64,000 bases of DNA. It comes from Haloactinospora alba (lineage in GTDB: Bacteria > Actinomycetota > Actinomycetes > Streptosporangiales > Streptosporangiaceae). The notes below the pieces were generated by a model. The model saw only the letters and a list, made by a program, of their open reading frames with translations, ran no database searches and had not been told where the DNA came from. Each line of letters opens with the position of its first letter. Positions within the stretch are counted from its first letter, which is position 1. The DNA is taken from NCBI RefSeq assembly GCF_006717075.1, contig NZ_VFQC01000001.1:1969501-2033500 (forward strand). The letters are read 5' to 3'. The translations under genes were made by a program, and so were the position numbers. Positions 36,326 through 45,227 of this stretch are shown piece by piece.

Positions 36326-38244
36326 TAGTTCCGCATCGACTCGTCGCTCTCCAACTCGCGTTCCGCGTAGCGGGACACGGTCTCGGTGAGCTTACGGGCG
36401 ATGTCCTGGGCGGTCAGTTCCATCTCCGCCAGCAGGTACTCCCGTTTCCCGTGTTCCGGGAACTCCTGGGGAACACCGAAGGTACGCACCGGGATGTCCA
36501 TCTCCGCGTCGCGCAGCGAACGCGCCACGGCGTCGCCGACGGCACCCACCTTGCCGTTGTCCTCGACGACCGCGGCCACGCGGTGTCCGGCGGCCTCAGC
36601 GACGAGTTCCTCGGGAACGGGTTTCACCCAGCGCGGGTCGACAACGGTGACCCCGATGCCGTGGTCGGCCATCCGGTCGGCGACGTCGCAGCACACCTCG
36701 GCCATCCACCCCACGGCCACCAGCAGCAGGTCCTGGCTGTTGCCCTCGTCCGGGGAGCGACGCAGCACGTCCATGTCCCCGACCTTCTCGAGCGTCGGTA
36801 TGTCCTCGGGAACCGCGGTCTTGGGGTAGCGCAGCACGGTGGGCGCGTCCTCCACCGCTACCGCCTCACGCAGCAGTTGCCGCATACGGGTGGCGTCCCG
36901 CGGCACGGCCATCCGCAGCCCCGGAACGACGTTCAGGACGGAGAGGTCCCACATGCCGTTGTGGCTGGGACCGTCGTCTCCCGTGACGCCTGACCGGTCC
37001 AGGCAGAACGTGACCCCCTGACGGTGGAGGGCGGTGTCCATCAGGATCTGGTCGAAGCAGCGGTTCAGGAAGGTGGAGTACAACGCCACCACCGGATGCA
37101 GTCCGCCCATGGCCAGGCCGGTCGCCGAGGTCGTGGCGTGCTGTTCGGCGATTCCCACGTCGTAGGTGCGTTCGGGATAGGCCTCCGCGAACGGAGCGAG
37201 CCCCGTGGGGTGCATCATCGCGGCGGTTATGGCGACGAGGTCGGAGCGTTCCGCGCCGAGCTTGACCATCTCCTCACCGAAGACCTTCGTCCACTTCAGT
37301 CCCGGCTTCGCCTGTTGCTCCCCCGTCTCGACGTCGAACGGTCCCGGACCGTGGAACTGGTCGACCGTGTGGTTCTCGGCGGGAGCGTACCCCTTGCCCT
37401 TCTGGGTCAGACAGTGCACGATGACCGGACCACCGTAGTCCCGGGCGCGGCGCAGGGCCCGCTCCACCGTCTGTTCGTCGTGGCCGTCGATGGGCCCCAC
37501 GTACTTCAGCCCCAGGTCCTCGAACATCATCTGTGGCTGTATGGCGTCCTTCAAGCCCTTCTTCACCCCGTGCAGCGCCTCGTAGAGCGGCTGTCCCACC
37601 ACCGGCGCGTGGTTCAGGGCGGTCTTGGCGAGGTCGAGGGCGTGTTCGTAGCCCTGGGTCATCCGCAACGACGCCAGGTGGTCCGCCAGTCCGCCCATCG
37701 TCGGGGAGTACGAGCGGCCGTTGTCGTTGACCACGATGACGACCCGGCGGTTCCTTCCCTCCGCTATGTTGTTCAGCGCCTCCCACGCCATGCCGCCGGT
37801 GAGGGCACCGTCTCCGATGACCGCGGCGACGCAGCTCCCGGTCTCCCCCCGCAGGTCCTGCGCCTTGGCCAGCCCGTCCGCGTAGGACAGCACCGTGGAG
37901 GCGTGGGAGTTCTCGATGAAGTCGTGCTCCGACTCGGCTCGGGAGGGGTAGCCGGACATGCCGCCCTGACGGCGCAGCGCGGAGAAGTCGCGCCGTCCGG
38001 TGAGGATCTTGTGGACGTAGGACTGGTGCCCCGTGTCGAAGAGAACGGGTTCCCGGGGCGACTCGAACACCCGGTGCAGCGCGACAGTGAGCTCAACCAC
38101 ACCGAGGTTGGGACCCAGGTGGCCGCCGGTACGGGAGACTGCGGAGAGGAGGAACTCGCGGATCTCGCCGGTCAGCGTTTCGATCCGCTCGGGTTCGAGC
38201 TTCTTCACGTCTTCCGGTGTGCGTATCGACTCGAGCAACGTCAC
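36322..38244 (-). CDS. dxs: 1-deoxy-D-xylulose-5-phosphate synthase
   Basis: A 640-residue thiamine-diphosphate enzyme that makes DXP from pyruvate and glyceraldehyde 3-phosphate, entry step of the MEP isoprenoid route. [21 protein letters not shown], the ThDP motif [26 protein letters not shown]-like region [12 protein letters not shown], and [18 protein letters not shown] are all present. The C-terminus is altered by insertion sequences: the ancestral end was probably N-TAG, now N-Y-TGA, with TGA provided by the IS630 end. The change adds one residue only, so activity should be intact. The 3' untranslated region and any former downstream gene in the operon are separated by 3.5 kb of mobile DNA. 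Confidence 0.96.
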   Translation of the reverse strand: MTLLESIRTPEDVKKLEPERIETLTGEIREFLLSAVSRTGGHLGPNLGVVELTVALHRVFESPREPVLFDTGHQSYVHKILTGRRDFSALRRQGGMSGYPSRAESEHDFIENSHASTVLSYADGLAKAQDLRGETGSCVAAVIGDGALTGGMAWEALNNIAEGRNRRVVIVVNDNGRSYSPTMGGLADHLASLRMTQGYEHALDLAKTALNHAPVVGQPLYEALHGVKKGLKDAIQPQMMFEDLGLKYVGPIDGHDEQTVERALRRARDYGGPVIVHCLTQKGKGYAPAENHTVDQFHGPGPFDVETGEQQAKPGLKWTKVFGEEMVKLGAERSDLVAITAAMMHPTGLAPFAEAYPERTYDVGIAEQHATTSATGLAMGGLHPVVALYSTFLNRCFDQILMDTALHRQGVTFCLDRSGVTGDDGPSHNGMWDLSVLNVVPGLRMAVPRDATRMRQLLREAVAVEDAPTVLRYPKTAVPEDIPTLEKVGDMDVLRRSPDEGNSQDLLLVAVGWMAEVCCDVADRMADHGIGVTVVDPRWVKPVPEELVAEAAGHRVAAVVEDNGKVGAVGDAVARSLRDAEMDIPVRTFGVPQEFPEHGKREYLLAEMELTAQDIARKLTETVSRYAERELESDESMRNY

Positions 38245-38355
38245 CTCGTGTCAGCCCCCTCGTCCGGCATCGTGATACCAGCGGCCGCAGTGTCCCCGCG
38301 GTGCCACTGGACCACCTCGAGTTTATGTTCCGATGGGAACGGTTTTGCCCCGAAT

Positions 38356-38943
38356 CTATCCCGGACCAGACGGACCGGAAGCTGCGACCGCCCCGTTCGC
38401 TGGAGGGACCCGCTTCCACAACGTCGCCATCTCCGCAGCTATCGAGGGAACGTCCCAGTGGGCGTTCAGGCCGCTGGGGTTCGGCAGTACCCACAGCAGA
38501 ACGCCACCAACCGTCTCCTCCTGCTCTCCCACCCGCGCGTGGGGGCGGCCGAACGCCTGACGGTAGGCGGTGACACCCAGCACGGCGAGCGCGGCGGGCC
38601 GGTGGTCGGTCACCCGCTGGACCAGTTCCTGTCCTCCGGCCCTCAGCTCCTGGGCCGACAGCTCGTCAGCGCGCCCGGTGGCGCGGGAGACCAGGTTCGT
38701 GATGCCCATGCCCCACTGCGGAAGCAGGTGCTGCTCCGAAGGGGCGAGGCGCCGCGGCGTGAGTCCGGCGTGGTGCAGGGACGGCCAGAACCGGTTTCCG
38801 GGCCGTGCGAAATGCAGGCCCGTGTGGCCGGAGTACAGCCCGGGGTTGATGCCGCAGAAGAGGAGTCGCAGCCCGGGCGCGATGACATCGGCAACCGTGG
38901 CACCACGCGCGGCTGTCAGTTCGTCCTTGGTCGGTCCCGCCAT
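38356..38943 (-). CDS. mug: G/T-U mismatch-specific DNA glycosylase
   Basis: A 195-residue uracil/thymine DNA glycosylase of the Mug/TDG family. It excises U or T opposite G, arising by deamination, an important task in a high-GC genome. The catalytic-pocket motif LLFCGINPGLYSGHTGLHFARPGNRFWP and the DNA-intercalation motif VLPNPSGLNAHW are both present. The last 25 residues are a low-complexity tail. It lies upstream of dxs on the same strand with 111 bases between. Confidence 0.94.
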   Translation of the reverse strand: MAGPTKDELTAARGATVADVIAPGLRLLFCGINPGLYSGHTGLHFARPGNRFWPSLHHAGLTPRRLAPSEQHLLPQWGMGITNLVSRATGRADELSAQELRAGGQELVQRVTDHRPAALAVLGVTAYRQAFGRPHARVGEQEETVGGVLLWVLPNPSGLNAHWDVPSIAAEMATLWKRVPPANGAVAASGPSGPG

Positions 38944-38964
38944 CGGTACCGCAGCATACTCCTC

Positions 38965-39705
38965 TCAGCCCAGTGACCGCATGATCAGTACCACGCCGGA
39001 CACGGCGACCACCGCCAGCAGCGCGGCACGCAGGATCCCGGCGTCCACCACGCGCCGCACCGGGCGCCCGGCGAGGAAACCGGCGATGACGCAGGGGACG
39101 AGCACCGCCCCGGTCCATACTTCCCGTTGCCCCATCTGCCCGGTCACCGTGAGTACGATCAGGGATATTCCCACCCCGAACAGGAAGAACGCGGCGAGGG
39201 TCGCGCGTACGCGTGGCCCCGACTCGTTCTGGTAGAGGAGCGCGAGCGGAGGGCCGCCGATCGACGTGGCGGTTCCCGTGACTCCCGACGCGGCTCCAGC
39301 GCTGAACAACGAGACCGGCGTGATGGGGACCCGTACCGACAACAGGCTCAGCCCGACCGCCACCAGCACCATCGATCCCACCACCGCCCCCAGGGTCTCC
39401 GGGTCCAGCACGGCGACGATCCAGGCTCCGGTGAGGGACCCGGGGACGCGGCCGGGAAGCCCCCAGGCCAGGCCGCGCCAGTCGACGTGGCGTCGTTCCG
39501 CGAGCAGGGACAGCAGGGGAAGCACCGCCGTCGCGATCAGGATCGCTCCCGGCATGAGGGACGGTTCGAGGAACGAGATCACGGGAGCGGCGATGAGCCC
39601 CAGCCCGAGGCCGATGCTGCTCTGCACCGTCGCGCCGATCAGCACCACGGTTCCGGCGATCAGGAAGAACGACATGTCGGGAAGGGCGACAGCGGATAAG
39701 GGCAT
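38965..39705 (-). CDS. TauE/SafE-family membrane permease
   Basis: A 246-residue protein with seven or eight hydrophobic helices typical of the TauE/SafE (sulfite exporter / TSUP) family. The duplicated family motif appears as GATVQSSIGLGLGLIAAPVI and GAASGVTGTATSIGGPPLALLYQ. The family moves anions such as sulfite, sulfoacetate or other organosulfur compounds; the substrate here is unknown. ATG 39705 is preferred over 39771 because the upstream part is not hydrophobic and not conserved in pattern. It ends 21 bases before mug begins, probably co-transcribed with it. Confidence 0.88.
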   Translation of the reverse strand: MPLSAVALPDMSFFLIAGTVVLIGATVQSSIGLGLGLIAAPVISFLEPSLMPGAILIATAVLPLLSLLAERRHVDWRGLAWGLPGRVPGSLTGAWIVAVLDPETLGAVVGSMVLVAVGLSLLSVRVPITPVSLFSAGAASGVTGTATSIGGPPLALLYQNESGPRVRATLAAFFLFGVGISLIVLTVTGQMGQREVWTGAVLVPCVIAGFLAGRPVRRVVDAGILRAALLAVVAVSGVVLIMRSLG

Positions 39706-39925
39706 TGGAACCGACGCTACATCCCCCACCAGGGACGGGTATCGACAGGTGGGGTGATCGGAACCTCCCATGCCGATGCACTGTCGTTCCGCTGTCCGGG
39801 AAACAGCGGGTTCCCCGGGCTCGTCCGGGGCGTCCCGGAGGGAGGGGAGGGAGGGGCCCCGGGACGCCCCGGTCCGGCCGTGAACCGGATCGGGAGTGGC
39901 GGCGGTACACGGCCGGAGCGGACGG

Positions 39926-41191
39926 TCACCCTCGCGCGTGGGCGCGTCGGGTCCGCCGCGAGACGGCGTCCAGCACGACAGCGATCAGCAGCACGACAGC
40001 CGTGATCATGAACCGCACGGAGGCGTCCATCTGCAACAGGTACAGCCCCGACTGGATCGCCCCGAGAACCAGCCCACCCAACAGTGCGGAGTAGGAGTTT
40101 CCGCGCCCTCCGAACAGGCTGGTGCCCCCGATCACGGCCGCGGCTATCGCCATCATCAGCTCGTCTCCCGCGGCGGTCGCCTGGCTCGCGGAGAAGGACC
40201 GGGAGACCAGCATGATGCCGCCGATTCCGGAGAGGGCCGAGGCGAGTCCGAACACCGACACCCGGATCAGGTCGACATTGATTCCCGCGCGGCGGGCCGC
40301 TTCCGCGTTACCGCCGACGGCGAAGACCATCCGCCCGTAGCGGGTTTTCCGCAGCATCAGGTCGAAGGCGACCACGAACCCCACGAAGATGAGGAAAGCC
40401 AGGGGCACGCCCTTGAACTGGTTGAGTACGGCCACCGCGGCCAGGGCCGGAACGGCCAGCAGGACCGTCCGGACCACCACCTCCACCGTGGGTTTGGCCG
40501 CGAGTCCCGCGGAGGCGCGGCGCCGCTCGCCGGCGTACGTGGCGGTGAAGTACCACACGATCGCGGCGCAGGCGATGGCCCATCCGACCGCGGGAGGGAA
40601 GTAGGTCTGGGTCAGGCCCGCGATGAGACCGTCGTAGGAGATGTTGATGGTGCCCTCGTCACCGAGCAGGTAGAGCTGTGCCCCCTGCCAACCGATCAGC
40701 CCGGCCAGCGTTACGACGAGCGCGGGAACCCCGATCTTGGCGAAGATCGTGCCGTGGATGATCCCGATGGCGGCCCCGGTGGCGACGGCACCGGCGAGGG
40801 CGGCCCATTCGGGCACTCCCTGTGTTGTGGCGAGGACGGCCAGCACCGCACCGGAGACACCGGCGACCGACCCGACCGATATGTCGATCTCGCCGAGCAG
40901 CAGCACCATGATCACGCCGGTCGACATCAGCCCGATACCGACGATCTGCACCGTGAGGTTGGACAGGTTCTGTGGCGAGAGGAAGCGGTCGTTCAGTGTC
41001 TGGAAGACCACGCAGATAACAACCAGGCCGACGAGCACGGGCAGCGGTCCCAGCTCACCACCGCGCAGGCGGCGCATTCCCGCCTCCATCAACCCGCGGG
41101 GCGAGATGGTGGTGACGATCATTCTCGGATCGGGCCCGGTGGCCGGAGAGTCGTCCGGCCCTGTGGCGACAGGGGTCTGTTGTGCCATCAC
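39926..41191 (-). CDS. xylH: sugar ABC transporter permease (XylH type)
   Basis: A 421-residue inner-membrane permease of the ribose/xylose (CUT2) class with about ten helices. VIMVLLLGEIDISVGSVAG and GRGNSYSALLGGLVLGAIQSGLYLL are class signatures. The EAA-like loop region is GGNAEAARRAGINVDLIRV. It overlaps the ATPase gene: GTG 41191 gives a GTGA overlap, and ATG 41188 follows directly. It is the last gene of the ROK-binding protein-ATPase-permease unit. Xylose is the likely sugar from similarity of all three subunits to XylFGH, but other pentoses are possible. Confidence 0.9.
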   Translation of the reverse strand: MMAQQTPVATGPDDSPATGPDPRMIVTTISPRGLMEAGMRRLRGGELGPLPVLVGLVVICVVFQTLNDRFLSPQNLSNLTVQIVGIGLMSTGVIMVLLLGEIDISVGSVAGVSGAVLAVLATTQGVPEWAALAGAVATGAAIGIIHGTIFAKIGVPALVVTLAGLIGWQGAQLYLLGDEGTINISYDGLIAGLTQTYFPPAVGWAIACAAIVWYFTATYAGERRRASAGLAAKPTVEVVVRTVLLAVPALAAVAVLNQFKGVPLAFLIFVGFVVAFDLMLRKTRYGRMVFAVGGNAEAARRAGINVDLIRVSVFGLASALSGIGGIMLVSRSFSASQATAAGDELMMAIAAAVIGGTSLFGGRGNSYSALLGGLVLGAIQSGLYLLQMDASVRFMITAVVLLIAVVLDAVSRRTRRAHARG

Positions 41192-41973
41192 GCCTCCTCC
41201 GTTCCCACCGCCGAGGAGTGCTCGGCACGCAGGGTGGCCGAATTGTCCGCCGCGCCGGTGATAGCCGCCACGATCTCCTCGTAGGCGGTGTCCTCGACCC
41301 GGAAGTCTCCCGCGTTGCGCCCCAGTCGCAGCACGGCCGCACGGTCGGCGACCGCCCGGACGTCGGCCATGTTGTGGCTGATCAGGATGATGGCGTGCCC
41401 CTGGTCGCGGAGGCGTTCGATCAGGTCGAGCACCTGGGCGGTCTGGGCCACCCCGAGCGCCGCGGTCGGTTCGTCCAGCATCACGACCTTGGGGGATCCC
41501 AGGAGGGAACGCGCTATGGCGATGATCTGCCGCTGGCCTCCGGACAGTGTCGCGGCGGGAACCCGCAGACTGGGGACGTTCACCGCGAGCGAGTCCAGGA
41601 GCTCCTTGGCGCGCCGCTCCATCTCCAGCTCGTCCAGGACCCCGTGGCGCATCTGCTCAGCACCGAGGAACAGGTTGCCCACGATGTCGAGATTGTCGCA
41701 AAGCGCGAGGTCCTGGTAGATCGTAGCGATCCCGAGCCGCTGCGCGTCACCGGGCTTGGTGATGCTGACCTCCTGGCCCTCCCACAGGATGCTGCCCGTG
41801 TCCGCCGGCCCCACGCCCGCGATCGCCTTCACGAGCGTGGACTTGCCGGCGCCGTTGTCGCCCAGCACCGCCACGACCTCTCCGGCGGCCACCCGCAGGT
41901 CCACCCCGGCAAGCGCCTGGACGGCACCGAATCTCTTGGTAATCCCGGAAAGCTCCAGGACCGGTGTACTCAT
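41188..41973 (-). CDS. xylG: sugar ABC transporter ATP-binding protein (single-domain XylG type)
   Basis: A 261-residue ATPase with Walker A GDNGAGKSTL, signature LSGGQRQ, Walker B VVMLDEPTAAL and the switch histidine in ILISHN. Classical XylG proteins have two ATPase domains in tandem; this one has one, as common for actinobacterial CUT2 systems. It powers the XylH permease and overlaps its gene. Confidence 0.92.
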   Translation of the reverse strand: MSTPVLELSGITKRFGAVQALAGVDLRVAAGEVVAVLGDNGAGKSTLVKAIAGVGPADTGSILWEGQEVSITKPGDAQRLGIATIYQDLALCDNLDIVGNLFLGAEQMRHGVLDELEMERRAKELLDSLAVNVPSLRVPAATLSGGQRQIIAIARSLLGSPKVVMLDEPTAALGVAQTAQVLDLIERLRDQGHAIILISHNMADVRAVADRAAVLRLGRNAGDFRVEDTAYEEIVAAITGAADNSATLRAEHSSAVGTEEA

Positions 41974-42052
41974 TGGCTTTCCTCTGCCTCGCCTGTGTCT
42001 GGCTGAACGTCGGATTCCCTCCCGCGGCCCGGGGCCGCGGGAGGGAATCCGG

Positions 42053-43162
42053 TCACGTGTCCGCAGCGTTCTGGCAGAACTCGGTGTCGGAGTAGTCGTC
42101 GGTGCAGATCTCCTCGACGGTGTAGTAACCGTCCTCCACGACGGTTTCGCGCACCTGCCCCTTGGTTATGGGGACGGGCTCCAGGAGCACCGCGGGGACG
42201 TCCTCACCGCCACCGTCGGTGACCTCCCGCAGTTCCCGCTCCCCTCCGTCGTAGTCCTCGCCGGTGGCCGCGGCGACCGCCATCTCGGCCGCTGTCCGCG
42301 CCTCGGGCCGGATCTTCTTGTAGATCGTCATGTACTGCTCACCGGCGATGATGCGCTGGATCCCCGCGAGTTCGGCGTCCTGCCCCGTGACGGGGGGCAG
42401 CTCCTCCGCGCCGGCGCTCTTCAGCGCGGCGATGACGCCGGCGGCCATCCCGTCGTTTGCGGAGTAGACCCCGCTGATGTTGTCCAGTCCGACGTCGGAG
42501 ATGGCGGCCTCCATCTGTTCCTGCGCCTTGTCCGGGGACCAGTCGGGGGTGTCGTACTCGGCGCCGATCTCCGCCTCACCGTCCAGGGCGTTGTGGGCCC
42601 CGGTCTTGTACGAGTCCGCGTTGGGGTCGGTGGGGGCGCCGTTGATCATGACGATCTCGCCGTCGGCCCCCTCCTCGTCCACGGCTTCCAGCAGCGCTTC
42701 GCCCTGCACCTCTCCGACGGTCTCGTTGTCGAAGGAGACGTAGTAGTCCACGCCGCCTTCAGCGAGCCGGTCGTAGGCGACCACCGGGACACCCTGGCTC
42801 TTGGCGTCCTGGACGATGCTGCCTGCCGACTCGGAGTCCACAGCGTCCAGTACCAGCACGTCCACGCCCTCGGTGAGCATCGCCTCGGCCTGCGACTGCT
42901 GCTTGGCGATTTCCTGGTCGGCGTTCTGGTACGAGAGCTCGCAGTTCTCGCAGAGTTCGCCGAGCGCCTCCTCGAAGTAGGGCTTGTCGAACTTCTCGTA
43001 ACGCGTGGTCTTGGACTCGGGCAGCAACAGGCCGACGTTGAAACCCTCCTCGACGCTCACGTCGCCACCGCCGTCCGCCGTACAACCGGTAGCCAGCAGT
43101 ACCCCGGAGGCTGCCACGGCCAGTGCGCCCCGCGTGACTGTGCTTCCTCGACTCACCGGCAC
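42053..43162 (-). CDS. xylF: sugar ABC transporter substrate-binding lipoprotein (XylF type)
   Basis: A 369-residue periplasmic-binding-protein-fold protein with a lipoprotein signal: basic start, helix and lipobox LLATGC (cysteine about residue 27). VGLLLPESKTTRYEKFDKPYFEEAL, DVLVLDAVDSESAGSIVQDAK, PVVAYDRL and GVYSANDGMAAGVIAAL are typical of the D-xylose-binding group. A cysteine pair CENC near residue 72 and C-terminal CTDDYSDTEFC may form disulfides. It lies upstream of the ATPase and permease genes; two palindromes in the 189-bp gap to the ROK gene probably control it. Confidence 0.93.
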   Translation of the reverse strand: MPVSRGSTVTRGALAVAASGVLLATGCTADGGGDVSVEEGFNVGLLLPESKTTRYEKFDKPYFEEALGELCENCELSYQNADQEIAKQQSQAEAMLTEGVDVLVLDAVDSESAGSIVQDAKSQGVPVVAYDRLAEGGVDYYVSFDNETVGEVQGEALLEAVDEEGADGEIVMINGAPTDPNADSYKTGAHNALDGEAEIGAEYDTPDWSPDKAQEQMEAAISDVGLDNISGVYSANDGMAAGVIAALKSAGAEELPPVTGQDAELAGIQRIIAGEQYMTIYKKIRPEARTAAEMAVAAATGEDYDGGERELREVTDGGGEDVPAVLLEPVPITKGQVRETVVEDGYYTVEEICTDDYSDTEFCQNAADT

Positions 43163-43248
43163 CGACCTCCTCTTCGCGATGTTCCGGGCCAGGGGGATCA
43201 GACCCGGTAAACCAGTGCCGTGAAGTCAAACTCGTCACACTCGCAACG

Positions 43249-43295
43249 TCAAGACTTGAAAACATAACCGAAACATCACAGGAATTGAATTCAAT
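43249..43295. promoter_or_regulatory. two palindromes upstream of xylF
   Basis: TCAAGACTTGA (43249-43259, one-base centre) and ATTGAATTCAAT (43284-43295) are perfect inverted repeats in the AT-rich gap between the ROK regulator gene and xylF. They are good candidates for the operator of the ROK protein encoded next door. Confidence 0.55.
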
Positions 43296-43351
43296 CCTTA
43301 AAAACAAAAAAGACGCAGGTCACAGCCGAACAGCGTTCGTGTCACCGGAGT

Positions 43352-44518
43352 TCAGCCAGCGGAAACCGCGGCGATGTGCAGTGCCCCCCGCAGAGGGGCG
43401 TCGGAGGCGAGCTCGCCCGCCACGACCCGCAGGTCACCCAACGCGCTACCGAGCGTCCCCAGCTCCATGGCGCGCCGCATCGGTTCCAGCAACAGGTCCC
43501 CCGCCTCGGCCAGCTCCCCGCCGACCACGACCACCTGAGGGTTCACCATGGTCGCGACCACCCCCATACCGTGTCCGAGGGCGGTACCCGCGTCGCTCAC
43601 GACCCGCTGGCATCCCGGGTCACCGGACCGGGCGGCCGCGATCAACGCGCCCAGCTCCGCGGGGGACTCCGTTCCCGCCTGGGACGGCACCATGCTCAGC
43701 AGGTACGGCGCTCCCACCAGCGTCTCCAGGCACCCCCGGTTACCGCACCGGCACACCTGCCCCCGAGAGTCCAGCGCCATATGGCCGATCTCGCCGGCGG
43801 TTCCCCCCACCCCGCGGAACACGTGCCCGTCGATCACGATCCCCGCGCCCACGCCCTCACCCAGCCGCACGTAGACGACGTGGCGCGAACCGCGCGCGGC
43901 CCCGACCGAGACCTCCGCCAGAGCGCAGACGTTGGCGTCGTTCTCCACCACCACCGGCAGGCCGAGCCGGTGGGACAACGACGCGGCGGGGCGGAACCCC
44001 GCCCAACGCGGCATGCACGTTATCGGGGAGACCTCCCCGCTGTCCGGAGCGACCGGGCCGGGTACGGAGGCACACACCAGGGACACGCTCGCGTGGTCCA
44101 CCCTCGACCGCGCCAGCAGTGTCTCCGCCAGCCACACCGCGCGCCGCACACTGCGCTCCGGGTCGGCCGCTACGTCGTAGCTGATCGACTCCCGGGCCAG
44201 GACCGCACCCTGCCCGTCCCCGAGAGCGACGGTGAGCGTGACGAACGAGAAGTCGATCGCCAGCACGGCGTTCGGGGAACGCACCAGTGTGATCGCCCGG
44301 GCCCGACGCCCGTTGGCGGACGTGCTGATGACCGAGACCGCACCGGTACTGCGCAGGTTCCGGACGATGTTGGAGACGCTTGCCGCGGACAGGCCCGTAC
44401 TGCGCGCGATCTCCGCCTGGGTGAGGGTTCCCGACTCGCGCAGCACCTCGACCACCCGCTGTTGGTTGGCCTGCCGCAGGGCCGCCTGCGATCCCGGTGT
44501 CACCCCAGCGTCACCCAC
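43352..44518 (-). CDS. ROK-family transcriptional regulator
   Basis: A 388-residue repressor/sugar-kinase-fold regulator. The N-terminal winged helix (RVVEVLRESGTLTQAEIARSTGLSAASVSNIVRNL) is followed by a ROK domain with FSFVTLTVALGDGQG, VVVENDANVCALAEV, GTAGEIGHM and the zinc motif CRCGNRGCLE. It most likely senses the imported sugar (xylose or xyloside) and controls the downstream xylFGH genes. GTG 44518 follows GAGGGGGAG; a GTG at 44539 is less well placed. Confidence 0.92.
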   Translation of the reverse strand: MGDAGVTPGSQAALRQANQQRVVEVLRESGTLTQAEIARSTGLSAASVSNIVRNLRSTGAVSVISTSANGRRARAITLVRSPNAVLAIDFSFVTLTVALGDGQGAVLARESISYDVAADPERSVRRAVWLAETLLARSRVDHASVSLVCASVPGPVAPDSGEVSPITCMPRWAGFRPAASLSHRLGLPVVVENDANVCALAEVSVGAARGSRHVVYVRLGEGVGAGIVIDGHVFRGVGGTAGEIGHMALDSRGQVCRCGNRGCLETLVGAPYLLSMVPSQAGTESPAELGALIAAARSGDPGCQRVVSDAGTALGHGMGVVATMVNPQVVVVGGELAEAGDLLLEPMRRAMELGTLGSALGDLRVVAGELASDAPLRGALHIAAVSAG

Positions 44519-44635
44519 GACTCCCCCTCGGTACCCCACTCGACGTCCGCGGCCTTACCAACGGCCCGGAGCCTACAAGAACTGAACTCACACCGGGTTT
44601 CCGGGGGCGTGGAGCCTGTCGTTAGGCTGCCGTAC

Positions 44636-45220
44636 GTGCCTGCTATCCGCACCGACACCCCGGAGTGGCCCTCCGCAGGGGCCGAACTCCTACTCAGTCT
44701 GCCAACAGCCCCCGGAGGGTTCCGCCTCGTGGCCGTCGAGGGACGCTCCGGTTCCGGGAAAAGCACCGTCGCCGACAGGATCGCCGCCGAGCTGCGCGCT
44801 CCCGTGGTACGGATGGACGACCTGTACCCGGGTTGGGAGGGACTTGCCGCGGTGGTACCGCTGGTGCGGCGCTGGATCGTCGAACCGCTGCGCCACGGTC
44901 GCGCGCCCTGCTGGCAGCGTTACGACTGGGATCTCGGCCGGCGCGCCGAATGGCGGGAGACACCGGTCGCGGAGACTCTGTTGATCGAGGGGTGCGGCAC
45001 GGGAGCGGCGGAGCTGCGGCCGTTCCTGTGCGCCCTGGTATGGGTGGAGACCCCGCCGGAGGTACGACAGCGGCGGTTGGCGGCTCGCTGGGACGCCGGC
45101 GTCTACGCGCCCTACCGCAGTACCTGGTCCCGCCAGGAGGACGCCTTCTACGCCGAGAACCGTCCCTGCGCCCACGCCCACCTGACCGTCGACAACGGCA
45201 CGGACCTCCCTCTTCCCTGA
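44636..45220 (+). CDS. uridine-kinase-like P-loop protein
   Basis: A 194-residue P-loop NTPase. Walker A GRSGSGKSTV (about residues 36-45), an acceptor-site region RMDDLYPGWEGL and LLIEGCGTGA match the uridine kinase/AAA_18-like group of small-molecule kinases. The true substrate is unknown. GTG 44636 sits seven bases after TAGGCT, so the mRNA is probably leaderless. Its stop codon and that of the convergent neighbour lie within one 13-bp palindrome. Confidence 0.82.
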   Translation: MPAIRTDTPEWPSAGAELLLSLPTAPGGFRLVAVEGRSGSGKSTVADRIAAELRAPVVRMDDLYPGWEGLAAVVPLVRRWIVEPLRHGRAPCWQRYDWDLGRRAEWRETPVAETLLIEGCGTGAAELRPFLCALVWVETPPEVRQRRLAARWDAGVYAPYRSTWSRQEDAFYAENRPCAHAHLTVDNGTDLPLP

Positions 45221-45227
45221 CTCAGGG
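45215..45227. repeat. 13-bp palindrome containing two convergent stop codons
   Basis: CCCTGA-C-TCAGGG is a perfect inverted repeat around one base. The TGA stops of the two convergent genes occupy its two halves with a one-base gap. Confidence 0.7.

Noticed and set aside
43376-44635. Upstream extension of the uridine-kinase-like frame (420 codons)
   Set aside because: It is antisense to the ROK regulator gene and looks like its shadow; the P-loop protein begins at 44636 behind a promoter-like hexamer.
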